From: Blastomussa wellsi
Lineage: Eukaryota; Cnidaria; Anthozoa; Scleractinia; Plerogyridae
Direction of reading: 5' to 3'
DNA length: 64,000 nucleotides
Assembly: GCA_947652115.1 (NCBI GenBank)
Contig: OX393565.1
Span: 10,846,214 to 10,910,213, forward strand
Below, piece after piece: positions 44,222 to 56,649 of this stretch (positions are counted from its first letter, which is position 1; every line of letters starts with the position of its first letter). The notes beneath the pieces were generated by a model. That model was not told the DNA's origin. It worked only from the letters and a program-made list of their open reading frames with translations, and searched no databases. Made by a program: the position numbers and the translations under genes.

Positions 44222-47200
44222 ATGGCGGAAGAGAGGGATCCTCTAAGCGATGTGAGTATACTTGTGATTATAGCAATGACAATGTATACCTGCTTAGTTT
44301 AATACAATGCCATGCTAAAAGCGTTTTTCGAATAGCTATTAGAGAGGGCTATTCTGCCTTATATTTTAACATTGACTTTGTCTACAAGCTAGTGCCGCAG
44401 TCGTTTAGGCCTCATCTGCATCGGCAAACGAAAACTGTAGTTGTTAATATCTCGATTTCTCTATGCAACAAGAGACATTTGCAACAACGTTGGCATAAAT
44501 ACTTTTGACTTTGGCATAAATACTTTTGACTTAAGCATTCATGTTTCAGTTTCAGGCTAGAAGTTGTCAGTTGGTCAATTTTTATGAGTTTGAAGGTGTA
44601 CACTGCATTTCCGACGAAAGCAACCTCGGCATAAGCTTTATATATTACGTATAAATCAGGCCATATTTTTCATGTCTTCCGATTAAAAAAGAAGATAGGC
44701 CACCCAAATTCACGGTCTGTTATCAAGAATGTGACAATTGCTTATGAGTAAGGATTCTAAAATTGGTAGGTGTTTGTTGTTTGTTTGTAAGTGTATTGAT
44801 TTGGAGATTGCAGACACAGATTTCTGGGAGGGGGAGGAAGGAGTCCTTTGTTTTTGCAAAAATAAATCATTACAATAAGTGTATTGATTGGTTGATGTTT
44901 GAATAAGGGGTGGTGGGGAGAAGCTTTTTCGTTAATTACTGTAATGATAATTTTTTACAATAAATGTATTGATTTGGGTATTGGAGACTTTGGAGAATTT
45001 TTTTTTGGGGGGGGGGTGGGTAGGGGGGTTGAGAGAGGTTCTAAAACACTGCAAAAAGAAAGACATTGTTTGTTCTGTTAGCAGTGAATACCCAAATAAA
45101 AAATAGATTATTGAAATCACTTTAAATCAGCCTCCATCACAAATAACCAAGCTTATAACACAACAGTGGGTCAACTCTATTTTGTTTAAAAAACAGTCAA
45201 ATCAATACCTTTTAAAATGAAACAGTTCCATTTAATATAAAAACAAATAATTACAGGTAATTTTCTCTACTACCCTATATGCTGGCATAGCATAGAGGAT
45301 CGTAGAGGAACTCAACTGCTGACAGGTAAGCAACTTCCTTACAAATCAAATGCTGTTCATGAGTGAGAAAATGTGAATAAAAAATGGTGGCAATATTGAG
45401 GAAGAAGAAATCTCTTTATTTTATTGATTTCAGGTTTTAGATTTCTTGAAGTGTGAGTTGAAGTTGGATGTTGTTAAAAAATTTAGGAGTGAAAAGGTTA
45501 GTGTGATGGGCCAATAAGTTGGTTTTGTGGTTCGTTCAAGTGCAACAATCATGCTTTATTTATCCAATAGCTGTAGGTTGATGTGGAATTGTTATCATTT
45601 TGTAGCGATGAGCTCTGGAAACTAGTCATATGAATGGAAGACTGAATAAAATACAAAAAAAAGTACATTTAGAAAATAAATACATGACATTTGTGTACTT
45701 TTTCATGAACAATAATTATTAATTTTTCTAAAATACCAATGGAAGGTGAGAGATGTCACCTTAACAGTATTGTAAATATCACATGAAGTGATTGTCAGCC
45801 ATTACTTGCAGAAGTTTTAGTAACTGTGAACCGGCTTTCCTATCTTCAATTTAATAGTTATCGGTTCAGCATTTATTTTTATAGAGCACTCCTGTAATTG
45901 TGTGAAGCTGATATATTTTTCTATATTTATCAGTTCTCCTTTCAAGTTTCACAGCTACACAGTTGGATATTCATTCAGTTGTTTTCTCATTTATTCATTC
46001 ATTCATTCATTCATTCATTCATTCATTCCTTCCTTCGTTCCTTCCTCCCTTCCTTCCTTCATTCATTCATTCATCCATTTATTTCATTTTTTTTCACATA
46101 AACCAGGTTGACAAGGCGGCAGTGTTAATTATGTCAGACGAGGCGTTAGCTGACTTAGGTGTTGTAGCAGCTGGCGATAGAGCTAAACTTCGAGCATTTT
46201 GTGAAGGAGAGAATAATTTAAAAGATGAGAAAAGGGCTGAAATGAAAAGAAAGTTGACGGAAATCTTAGAAGCTTCCAAAAGTCGTAGAGCGTCAGGAAA
46301 ATCAGCAAAAAAGACCAAGGTAGCCCCACAAGGTCCAAAGAAAACCACTTTGAAGTTTGAATTACGTTGGAAGCACTACGTGGAAGGTGCCGGCTTCAAG
46401 CTCAAAAGGTCCGAACAGGGGGGTGGGGTAAGAACAGTAGACCTCCCAAGAGATGCAACCGCCAATGACTGCCTCCTGGAACTAAAAGGCACCTTTTTTC
46501 CAAATGGTGTAAGCCCCGTGGGTAACGCAGACGACATGGAATTTACACTGGCAGATTTTAAATGCCAGAAAATCAACATGGGAGACAACTTTTCCCCTGA
46601 AAGTTACAAGAAAGAAAACCGCCTCAATACTCCCCGTTTGTTTCTCCTTAGTCGAGACAAGGGATCGATGTCGGAGGAGTCAGATAATGAGGATTTGATG
46701 AAGTCTCCATTTGATTCGTCCAGTACGAGAGATAGGTTGCTCAACAGCTCTGGACCAGACACTGTGAATCTTGATCCTATATGTATCACATCGAAAGAAG
46801 ATGAATCCTTGGGAAATTCAGCTAAAGAGAACGACCTATCTAACGAGGTTGGCTTGGCAAGAACACATTCAGAAGATGACACCTCCGAATGTGCAAGGGA
46901 TGGCTTGATTAGAACATCTGAAGAACGTAAAGAATTAATTGATCGCCTTAATGCAAATTACCAGGTGTCTCTGGCTGTCGACAGAGAGAAGAGACTGCAG
47001 CAGGAGGAAAGGGATCGAAGAGAGGTTCTTCGAGTGTCGAGAGAGAATCGAGTCTTGTACGAACCGGCCCCAAATAAACCACGCGTGACGGTCTCCGTAC
47101 GTCATCCAAAGCTTGGGGTTATCAAAAGAGCGTTTCCTACGGGCTGCAAAGTGTCGGCGTTGTATGATTGGGTGGGCTCATTATCCACTGATCCGGAGCA

Positions 47201-48569
47201 TTTTTCACTCGCCTTTAGCCGTCAAGGAATTATTTATCCGGAAGAAGACATTAGCTCCATTGCGTCGTCGATGCTTTGTATGTCACAATGTGAATTCCCC
47301 ATTCCCCTATGCAAGGATGAGGACGAGGTTTCATTTTATAACGGTCGATGTGATAGCAACCATGATGACACAATTCCAGATCAGGAGTCGCATCAAGAGC
47401 TCCCCATTTCCATGCACGAGGAGAACGATGATACTAACTTGCTAAGTGCACAACATTTCTTTGCCGAAGTCCCACTTCGTCCCCCCGTACAGTTACTGGT
47501 AGACGATCCAGAGATCTCCCCTGGAGAGCAAGCTGCCCTACAGGAACTGAATGTCAGGCAAGAAGAGGTCAAAGGAAAATTTGAAAACGTGATGACAAAA
47601 GAGATCAGTCGGCACAATTGTGTCCATGAGCTGTTGACTTTGTATCAGGACGAAACAATTGTTAACCATGAGCTTATATTTTCAATGAGAGACGAAGATG
47701 CAGCTGGAGAGGGCGTGCGTAGAGAAGTCTATTCTGTCTTTTGGGACAGTTTCGTTTCCAGTTACTGCGAGGGAAGCTCTCACTTCACTTTCTCCGTCTC
47801 TGCAGCGTTATCACAAGGCGACTTTGTTGCTATTGGCCGTCTTTTAACTCATCAGTTTATCCAGACGGGCACCTTTCCACTGCAGATATCAGAAGCCATC
47901 ATACAGCAAGCGGTTGTCGGGAAAGTTGCAGACGAATGTTTGATGCAGTCCTTCCTAAGGCTGCTGCATGAAAAGGAAAGAGAGATTCTTCAACAGGCTA
48001 TGCTTGGAAAGAAACCATTTCCCACAGAAGATGTGGTGGAGATCCTGTCTGATTATGGCGTCACAACAATGCCAAGTGATTCTAACATTGGAAAGATATT
48101 GCTTCAAGTAGCTGAAACAGAACTGATTTCAAAGCCCTTTCTCTACATTACCAATCTAAGGAAAGGAATGGGGCCATTCTGGGATGATGTCACAGAGAAG
48201 GAGATTCATGCTCTCTACAGTGTCTGCACTCCAACCGCTTTAAATGTTTTACAAAGTCTTGAGATCAGTGTTGCCGATCAACAAGAATCCAGAGTTTCAA
48301 GGTGGCTCACCCGGTACATAAAAAGCAAAGACCACAAGTTACTTGGTAGGTTCCTTCGCTTCTGTACTGGAAGCAACATCGTGCTGCCTTACAAGCCCAT
48401 TAAAGTCAACTTTGTGAGTATGAGCAATACAGCCATTCGCCCCAAAGCTACCACCTGCTTCAATCTTCTCACACTCCCAAAAAGTTATAGGACAATGGTA
48501 CATTTGAGTGATAACTTAGATTTCTATTTGAACAATCCACACCTGTGGGATTTAAGTGACATGGCATGA
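44222..48569 (+). CDS. SAM / ubiquitin-like / HECT protein, unit 2
   Basis: Exons 44222-44251, 45434-45496 and 46107-48569. The predicted protein is the same as that of unit 1, with catalytic Cys at about 48456-48458. If the duplication is real, the locus has two intact copies of this ligase-type gene. Confidence 0.85.
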
Positions 48570-50009
48570 CAAAGAAAAGGAACTTGACGTTATTCATGTG
48601 AGAATATGTATAGGTTATCCTTGCTAACTAGCTACATATATAGCATCAGTGGTTATTGAAGTTGCAATTATGTTGTCTTTTTTTACACGAGTTTTGTTTG
48701 AATTGATAATTTAACATGTTGTATGCATTGTAACTTTGTTTGTGATTTTTTTTTATCTTTAACTAATATTGAATCAGTGCTAATGGCGAAGGATAAGTGG
48801 ATAAGTGCACAAGTATTACGGGTAAACGATCTTTCGTTTTATTGTACATGTTCCGGTTGTGTTTATCTTTGAGTGAAAGACATTAATTTGTAAGGAACAG
48901 TTTTTGGAGAACAAACATTGTTAATATTCCATTATATTACGATTTGATTGTTGGACTTCTCGTTTTGAAGGGGAGGGATCATTGTTTTGTTTGTTATTAT
49001 AGATTTGAGAAAATAAAGCCACTTAAAAATTGTTATGCCAGCCCGAGTTGCGAAAACTCTATCCAATTTTTTTTTAGATTTAGCACTCGCCGATTGTTTA
49101 AGTAGGTTATCCGTTGAAATCGATTGAATGGTTTCATACTACTTTATAACAAAATTGAACATTGCATTTCTGAGTACTGTATAATGGGAGTTACTGTTGT
49201 TGTTGTTATCTTACGAGATGCCCTTCTTCAAGAGATATATTTCGTTTTCTATAAACTGTACTACTTTTAAGCTCATTAATGAGAATAAAGTGCAATGTTG
49301 AGTTTAGTTTATGATCTATCCAATTCCAAGACGATTAAAATTTGGGTACTTTATGCCTTAACTTCATCATTGCCACACTCGAACATTTCTATCCGCCCCC
49401 CCCCCTCCCCTCCCCCATTTCAATTTTGAACCCTTCATGAATAGTGATTGCCAGCGCATGAGTTGGGAAGCTCAACATTGAAAAGGGGAGGGGGGAGGAA
49501 GGAAATAAATTTCTGATCGTGCCAATAGTTTTGTCCATGGTTGTAGGTAGTGATTACAGGACTAACACTTTCAGCCGTTCCTTCTTCGAATATGCTAATA
49601 CTATTTTTTTCTCATGCTTAATAACAACATTGTGTAGCTAATTAAAAACTAAATTAAACTGAGCAACACTCAGATGTCCGTGTTTACCATGCACAGAATC
49701 GGTGAACAATTTCGACATTAGAAACTCTCTTCAAAAACGCAAACTTGATGGAGAGCTTGTAAACAGGATCCTAAGTGACGTAAATAACGATCCTCCGAGA
49801 AGAAAAATGAAATGTGCGCTCTGCTCCGCTCGCATGGCTCACCAATCACACTTTCCCTCTTTTCACCTTACTAGGGATCCTGCTCACAGGCTATCCAATA
49901 ATTAAGAGAACGACGTGCTTCTTTATCTAAGCACAAATAATTCATTATTTTGTTCAAGGATGCTGCTTGTTTAATTTAATTCTTAGTGTCCGAAACGAAA
50001 CCTAGATTG

Positions 50010-51206
50010 TCAGATCATGTTCTCGATGTGATAAAGCAGTTCGCCGTATAGATCTGACGCCTCCACGGGTGTTGTCAGCATTTGCAGATTATTGTCAACC
50101 ATTATCATTTGTGCAAGTTCCACAAATGTCTCGTCGACTTGTAGGATTTGATTCTCACAGCACAATTCCTCAGCCACTGCCAATTCCTCATCATCTACAG
50201 ATTTAAGATAACTACTTGCTCCCTGTAATTCTGGCAAAAAATACAAAACATCTGGTCGTCCTGGTGGAGATTCTTGATTCAAAGATGGCCTGATTTTGTG
50301 AAGATTCCAATGTTGCGCAACACGATTGAGTTCTTCCTGAAGTATAGGTGTAAAGCAGAACCTCAAACTTTCTACATGCAACGGGTTATCATCGCAATAT
50401 AAACCAACATCTCTTAAATCCTTAAAAAAATTGATCCACCAATCAGTGTCATTATTACGTAGGAATGACCACCAAGCCTCAATCCTCTGGTTAGATACTG
50501 AACGACCATAAAGGAAACTTTTTTCCCCAGCCATTGAGTCCGTTCCATTTCTTCTAAAAAAAGTTTGCATACCAGCAATATTTACATTTTCTGTGCCTCC
50601 GTCTCCCCTTATAGTTCGTGGAACACCTCCCAGTTGCTTTACACAATCCAAGTAGTAATGCGCTATGATGCGAGGATTATTATTCGACGGTCCCACCTCA
50701 AGCCATAGAATTCGACGGCTGTATCCATCAATCACTCCATGAATACACAGTCCAAAAGGTTTCAATTTATCATACCCATCTAGATGCCATATGAAGCTTG
50801 GTCCCTTGGCCGAGTATGTCCTCCGTTTTAACCTGTGTTGTGACCTCCTCTCGACACCATCAGGGTCAAGTAGTTTCAGAGCATGTCGAACTGTCTCCCT
50901 ACTTACAACCAAGCCATAATCAACGCGAAGCCTTTGATGCATCTGACGGTATCCAATCAGGCTACCGGATCCATTTAGCTCCCTTTCTATCGCTGCAATA
51001 ACTTCTTCCACATCGCTGTGATTTCTTCTCCTACACAAACCTTTCGAGAAAAGCACCCTCTTAAGTTGACGGAGGCTGAGACGTATTCCATGTATGAGTA
51101 AAAGGAAACTTAGTATTTCTGAGTAATCCAGTCCAAGATTAAAATAACATTCGATCAAAGAATTGCGATCAGAATTTCCTGGTGTTACTGGAATGTACAC
51201 CGGCAT
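50010..51206 (-). CDS. IS3EU-like rve/DDE integrase, unit 2
   Basis: Same 398-residue protein as 30785-31981, with the IWHLDGYDKL, IRGDGGTEN and NQRIEAWW motifs intact. Confidence 0.85.
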   Translation of the reverse strand: MPVYIPVTPGNSDRNSLIECYFNLGLDYSEILSFLLLIHGIRLSLRQLKRVLFSKGLCRRRNHSDVEEVIAAIERELNGSGSLIGYRQMHQRLRVDYGLVVSRETVRHALKLLDPDGVERRSQHRLKRRTYSAKGPSFIWHLDGYDKLKPFGLCIHGVIDGYSRRILWLEVGPSNNNPRIIAHYYLDCVKQLGGVPRTIRGDGGTENVNIAGMQTFFRRNGTDSMAGEKSFLYGRSVSNQRIEAWWSFLRNNDTDWWINFFKDLRDVGLYCDDNPLHVESLRFCFTPILQEELNRVAQHWNLHKIRPSLNQESPPGRPDVLYFLPELQGASSYLKSVDDEELAVAEELCCENQILQVDETFVELAQMIMVDNNLQMLTTPVEASDLYGELLYHIENMI

Positions 51207-52875
51207 CGTGCTTGCACTGGTCGATAAGCATAGGAGAAAACAAACAATACAAAAATGTAAACTTATTTTCTTCGTCCTTACCACCATCTTGTCGCGTTGT
51301 GAGCATGCGTTCCACGACCTTGCGGTGTTAGGTACCATTCTCCTGCTTTTGAAAAAAAAGCTGAGTTTTCAAGCTTTGTAAAAAGATTGAGTTTTTTTTT
51401 TAAAAAAAGATGAGTTTTCTTTTGAAAAAAAAAGTTGAGTTTTTGTTCTATAAAAAAAGTTGGGAGTTTTGACGGTTTTTTATAAAAACGTTGAGTTCTT
51501 TTTTTAAAAAAAGCTGATTCTTTTAAAAAAAAGTTGAGTTTTTTCAAAAAGAGTTGAGTTTCTTTTTTAAAGTTGAGTTTTCAAATAAGTTGACTATTTT
51601 TAAAATGGAGTTTAAAAAAAAAACAAACTGGCCCTTTCTAAAAAAAGTCCGGTTTTTTACTACGAAGACTAGAATTTTTTTAAAAGAAAGTCGAGTTTCT
51701 AAAAAAAGCCTGAGTTTTAAAAAATAGACTTCACTAAAAAACGAACAAATCTTGAATTAGCCAAATAAAAATCAAACCAAGACCTGGACTGGAAAGCTGC
51801 TAATTTTTTTTAGTTCCTTGAAAATAAAACAAATAGTTTTGATGTCCCTTATGGGCCACCGTACAAAAGAGACATTTCTTTCTTGTCCACAAATGTTTTG
51901 CCTAGCGAGCCATCACGCCTTGTTCCACGGAAAAAGAACGGGCAAAATATTCAAATTGAGAAGCCCCGTGTTGCTGACGTTTACACAGCGAACATGGGCG
52001 GTGTTGACCGAGCTGACCAGCTTCGGTCTTTTTATTTCGCCGGTTATTCCTTGCGAAAATGGTATAGGAATATCTTTTGGTTTTTATTTAATCTTTCTGT
52101 TTGCAATGGCTACATTCTTGAGTCAATTTATCGTACTACTCAAGGAAAACAAAAGCGCCCGCTGATCAGCTTCAGGCTTGATTTGGCAAAACAACTGATA
52201 AATGATTTCAGCCAAAGGAAGAGAAAAAGAAGATCACAGGAGGCTCTACAACAGCCAGTACCTCGCGTGTTACATGTTTCAGTTCATGTGGAGGGTAGGA
52301 AGCGAAAGTGTTTTCAATGCAGTAAGGCCGGGCGAAGACCACCGAAAGGATACAAAGTCGAGACGCGCTTCGAGTGTCGTTTGTGCAAGGTTGCGCTATG
52401 CAAACCATGCCACAATGAATACCACGCTTGAGTGTAAAATTTTATTGTCCTTTATTTCTTTTGTGTTGAAATACAATGATATTCAATGGCGTGTATCAAT
52501 GGCTTTGTATTTTGCTATGCATTTCTTTCCATAAAGGAAAGTTGTTATCCCATTCTCTGTACATATTTAGCTTTGAACATCTAGAGGCGTTTCGTGACAA
52601 ATAATTATAATGGCGGAAAATTAGAATTTTTTATCGTGTTGATACTTTCAAGTTAAAATGTATTCATATCCAGATAGCAATGTACATCTTTTTCATGGTT
52701 AACAGTAAAGCAACCATTTTTCTTTATTTCTGTGGTCTTTTATTTCAATATCTTGCCTTAGAAACCTACTGAGCATGTATATTTTGATTTCTACTTCAAA
52801 AATACCTGTCGACCTTAATTTGCTACAGGAACAGAGGGGGTTGACCTCATTTGCATATAGTAGTGAAAGGGTTAA

Positions 52876-55239
52876 AGAGCAAGAATTAAAACGGAAAATG
52901 ACAGAATTACAGTATGAAAAGGAGTTTACGGAGGCCCAAATGGAAGAAGAGAGGGCAGCAGTTAGCCTTGATGTTTATAAACAAGCTGAAGTAGGAAATG
53001 AGATCAACAACGTAGACAATATGGATATTGTATCAATGGAACTTGAGTCATCTGTTACTCAAGGAACTGAACTATGTTACTTACATGAAGAGCCTAACTG
53101 GAGTGATGAAAGAGCAAATGTTATAGTGCAGCCTATTCCCTTTGAATGCACATCTGTGCAAGTACATGTACCTTCGGAGCAATTACCGACATCAGCAAAC
53201 GTCTTTTGTGGACAGAAGGTTGGGCCACACACTGCAAAGGAAACTGAGGGATTAAGAGCCCCACCAGTACTAAGTAATTGGCCTCCACGAGTTCAGCTAC
53301 CCTTAACACAGCAGACCAACAGTAAGCAAGTCCCAGTCCAGTCTCAGTGGACACACCCAGCCGAGAGGCAATTGAAAGCTGTGTGAACTTACCTGTGGAA
53401 GAAGGTTATTACGTTGCAAAGAACACTTTGCGTGAGAACTTTGGCAAGCCTCACATCACAGCAAAGGCACATATCAAGAAACAAACAGATGGACAAAGCC
53501 TACTAGAATTTGCCAGGAATTTGGAGGTTGCTGAAAGAACCCTTACCGGCATGGGACCTGAGTATATAAGTGACTTAAATCATACAAACACTCTGAGAGA
53601 AATAAACAGGAAGCTTCCATTGTTTATGAGGGCAAAGTGGACCGAGTGTGCGGGTAAGATTATAGAGTCGGGCCAGAGGCCCAGATTTGTGGACTTTCTT
53701 CAGTTCTTGAAACAGAGAGCAACACTTGTTAACAATGAATTTGGAGAAGACCTTAATTGTACTCCACCAAAGGACAAGGAGAAAGCCAAAGGCAGAGATA
53801 GTTGGAGCCGACCTCCTTACAAGTTTACAACAATGGCTGGAGGTGCACGTAACGATCGAAACTCTCGTCACAAAGGCTCACAAGGAGTGAACGGTGCAAA
53901 GCAAAGTTGTTCTGTCTGTTCTGACCAGTATGGTGTTTGGAGGTGTGGGAAATTTAAAGATTTACCCTACCCTGACAAAATGAAGATTGTTCAAGAACAC
54001 AGCCTTTGTATCAAGTGTCTCAATGGTGGCCACTATGCGAGAATATGCCCTAGGACAAATTTCAGATGCCAGAAAAAAGGATGCAATAAGGAGCACAACA
54101 CATTGTTACACCCTCCACCCTCAGAACCTAATGGTGGTGGTGCCAGCCAAAGTCAGCTCAACCCAGAAGGCCCAAGATTGAACACAGCCAATGGTTCAAA
54201 TTCTGAGACAAGCAATCAAGATGGAGTTACTGTAACTGCTGCAACTGGGGCCGGCGAGCGAGTGTGCTTAAGTGTTGTTCCTCTCAAAGTTCAAGTTAAA
54301 GGAAGTGATTTACCACCAGTCGAGACATATGCTTTGTTAGATAGTGGATCAGAAATAACTCTTTGTCATGAACATTTGCAGCAGAAACTTGGAGTGGTTG
54401 GTCCAAAGCTTAACTTCACACTATCAGGGATGACAGGGTCCACAAGGGTGGAAAGTCAATTACTAGACATTGTTGTGACATCAATGGATGAAACTGTGTT
54501 TGTGGAGTTTTCAAATGTTAGAACAGTGAAACAGATGCCAATCTCAAGTGACTGTATTGCCAAGAAAGGAGACCTTAACAGGTGGCCTCATTCGTGCGAT
54601 ATTGAATTACAAGAGTTAGCAGTTGGAGAAATTATGTTTTTGATTGGTCTTAAGGAGAAACCAAGTTTGTTCCTACCTCTCGAGTACAAGGAAGGAGGTG
54701 AAGATGAACCAGTAGCAGTCAGATGTAGTTTAGGATGGACTGTAATAGGACATGTTGGTGGTCAAAAGGATGGCCCAAGTTGTTCAGCAAATTTCACGCG
54801 CACAATAGAGAGCCCTATTGTCTATGACAATGTTCCCGACTTGCAAGATGAACATTTGTGTGCCAGCTCGATTAAAGGTAGAAGATTATATCTGCGATCA
54901 GATGACATTGACAGTAGTAGAGTCCAAAGTGAGAGGTGCAGCAATGAGTTGTCTGACCAGAAGAATGCCAATTCATTATTGTTCAGTAAAGTTGAATGTG
55001 AAATTCGTGATGGAGAATTATGCCAGCAGTTACAGAGACTCTGGAAAACAGACTTTGAAAATACAGAAGTAGAAACTAAAGTTTGTGCATCGGTTGAAGA
55101 CAAAAGAGCCCTAGAGATTATGGAAGGGTCCCTGCAACAAGTCAATGGACACTTTCAAGTTGCTTTGCCCTGGCGACATGACCCACCGTACTTGCCTAAC
55201 AACAAGATGATGGCAGAACGAAGAGCCCTGCTTCTAAAG
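52876..55239 (+). pseudogene. BEL gag C-terminal part, protease and start of RT, unit 2
   Basis: Copy of 33651-36014, with the same missing DUF1759 core and frame change near 53350. Zinc knuckle near 54008, protease motif near 54331. Confidence 0.85.
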
Positions 55240-56645
55240 AGGCGCCATTATCTACAACTTTATCTGGAAAGGAAAGGATAAAATCAAACGCCTTGCTATT
55301 ATTAGTGATTATAAAAACGGTGGTTTGAGAATGCCTCATATTCAAACATCAATCGACACGCAACGTATTATTTGCCTTAAGAAATACTGTGAAGACTACA
55401 GTAGCCCTTGAAAACTCATACTTTCTTTTTTTCTGAAGGACCAGGGCGGAAAACTTCTTCTGCACTGTAACTTTAGTACTTCTGATCTTCCTAGTTGTCT
55501 TCCTCCTTTTTATAGGGAATGTTTTGCAGTCTGGTCCAGCCTATCGAATATATCTCATGTGTCTACCCGCGAAGAAGTACTTAATCAAATATTATGGAAC
55601 AATCAATACTTACGAGTTGACAAAAAACCTGTTTTTTGTATGAAGCTCTTCTCTAAGGGTATTATATATCTTGCAGATATTCTAACAAATCAAGGAAGAC
55701 TTAGTTCTTGGAACTCCTTCAAGGCAAGGGGACTTAATGTGAACGAATACTTTCTGCTCGTAGGTCTTTACAACTCGCTACCTCTAGAATGGAAGAATTT
55801 TATCATCTCTATCAACGAAGCTCAAGTTACCATGGAGAAAAATACCACGAATTCGCCCACTTTAAACTTAAAAGGCAACACTCTAAGTCTTGATTCAATT
55901 ACCTCTCAAAATTGTATTGGAAACTTATCGAAACCATTCAGGTTGATCCTTCTGCACGTTCTAAATATGTTGCTTTGTATCCCAATTGTAATTTTGACTG
56001 GGAAGTCATCTATCTGATTCCACACACTGTGACCCTCGATACCAAAACAAGAATGTTTCAATACAAAGTACTAAACCGAATACTTTTCACAAATAAGTCG
56101 TTATACAAAATGAAAATTGTTGAGTCACCCCTTTGCTCCTTCTGTAAGACCGTAGAGGAATGTCTTGAGCACTTATTCTGTAGTTGCGATTTTAGTTGCG
56201 CTTTTTGGACGTCTGTTGTTCTTTGGGTTAAATCTCTGCAAATCAATATTGCTTCTTTAAAAAATGAAGATATTATTTTTGGTATAACTCAAAAGATGTC
56301 TCATTGGTTACTTTTAAACCATATTATTATTGCTGGAAAACAGATAATTTACCAAAATCGTTTAAAGAACTTCGCACCATTGTTGTCTCATCTTGTAGTT
56401 AGATTGAAGCATATAGAATCTATTGAACGAGCAATCGCCACAAAGAACAATAGACTGGAATTTCACGAAAGGAAGTGGAAGCCTTTTCTTTCTTAAAATT
56501 AAAATGAAGGATAATTTTTTTTTTTGAGTGTAATGTAACATTATGTAGCGTAATGTAAACTAGTGTAGAAATGTAAACTAGTGCAATGTAGCGTCTGTCA
56601 TGTATGTAAATATCAAAAAAATAAAAATAATTAAAATATAAAAAA
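55240..56645 (+). mobile_element. 5'-truncated LINE in BEL RT, unit 2
   Basis: Copy of 36015-37420, with AAAG at 55236-55239 and 56646-56649. Confidence 0.8.
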
Positions 56646-56649
56646 AAAG

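Larger units (their letters stand above)
43821..51863. mobile_element. IS3EU-like DNA transposon, unit 2
   Basis: Copy of 24596-32638 with CAAAAG at 43815-43820 and 51864-51869. It shares the insertion site with unit 1, so it arose by duplication and not by a second transposition. Subterminal arrays lie at about 43941-44160 and 51352-51725. Confidence 0.8.
42707..52431 (+). pseudogene. piggyBac transposase, interrupted, unit 2
   Basis: Carries the same TGA (43091-43093), the same T-run frame change near 43650 and the same split as unit 1, so these lesions predate the duplication. Continues after 51870 to the cysteine-rich finger. Confidence 0.9.
42456..52871 (+). mobile_element. piggyBac transposon, unit 2
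   Basis: Copy of 23231-33646 (TTAA at 42452-42455 and 52872-52875), again containing the IS3EU-like element. Confidence 0.92.
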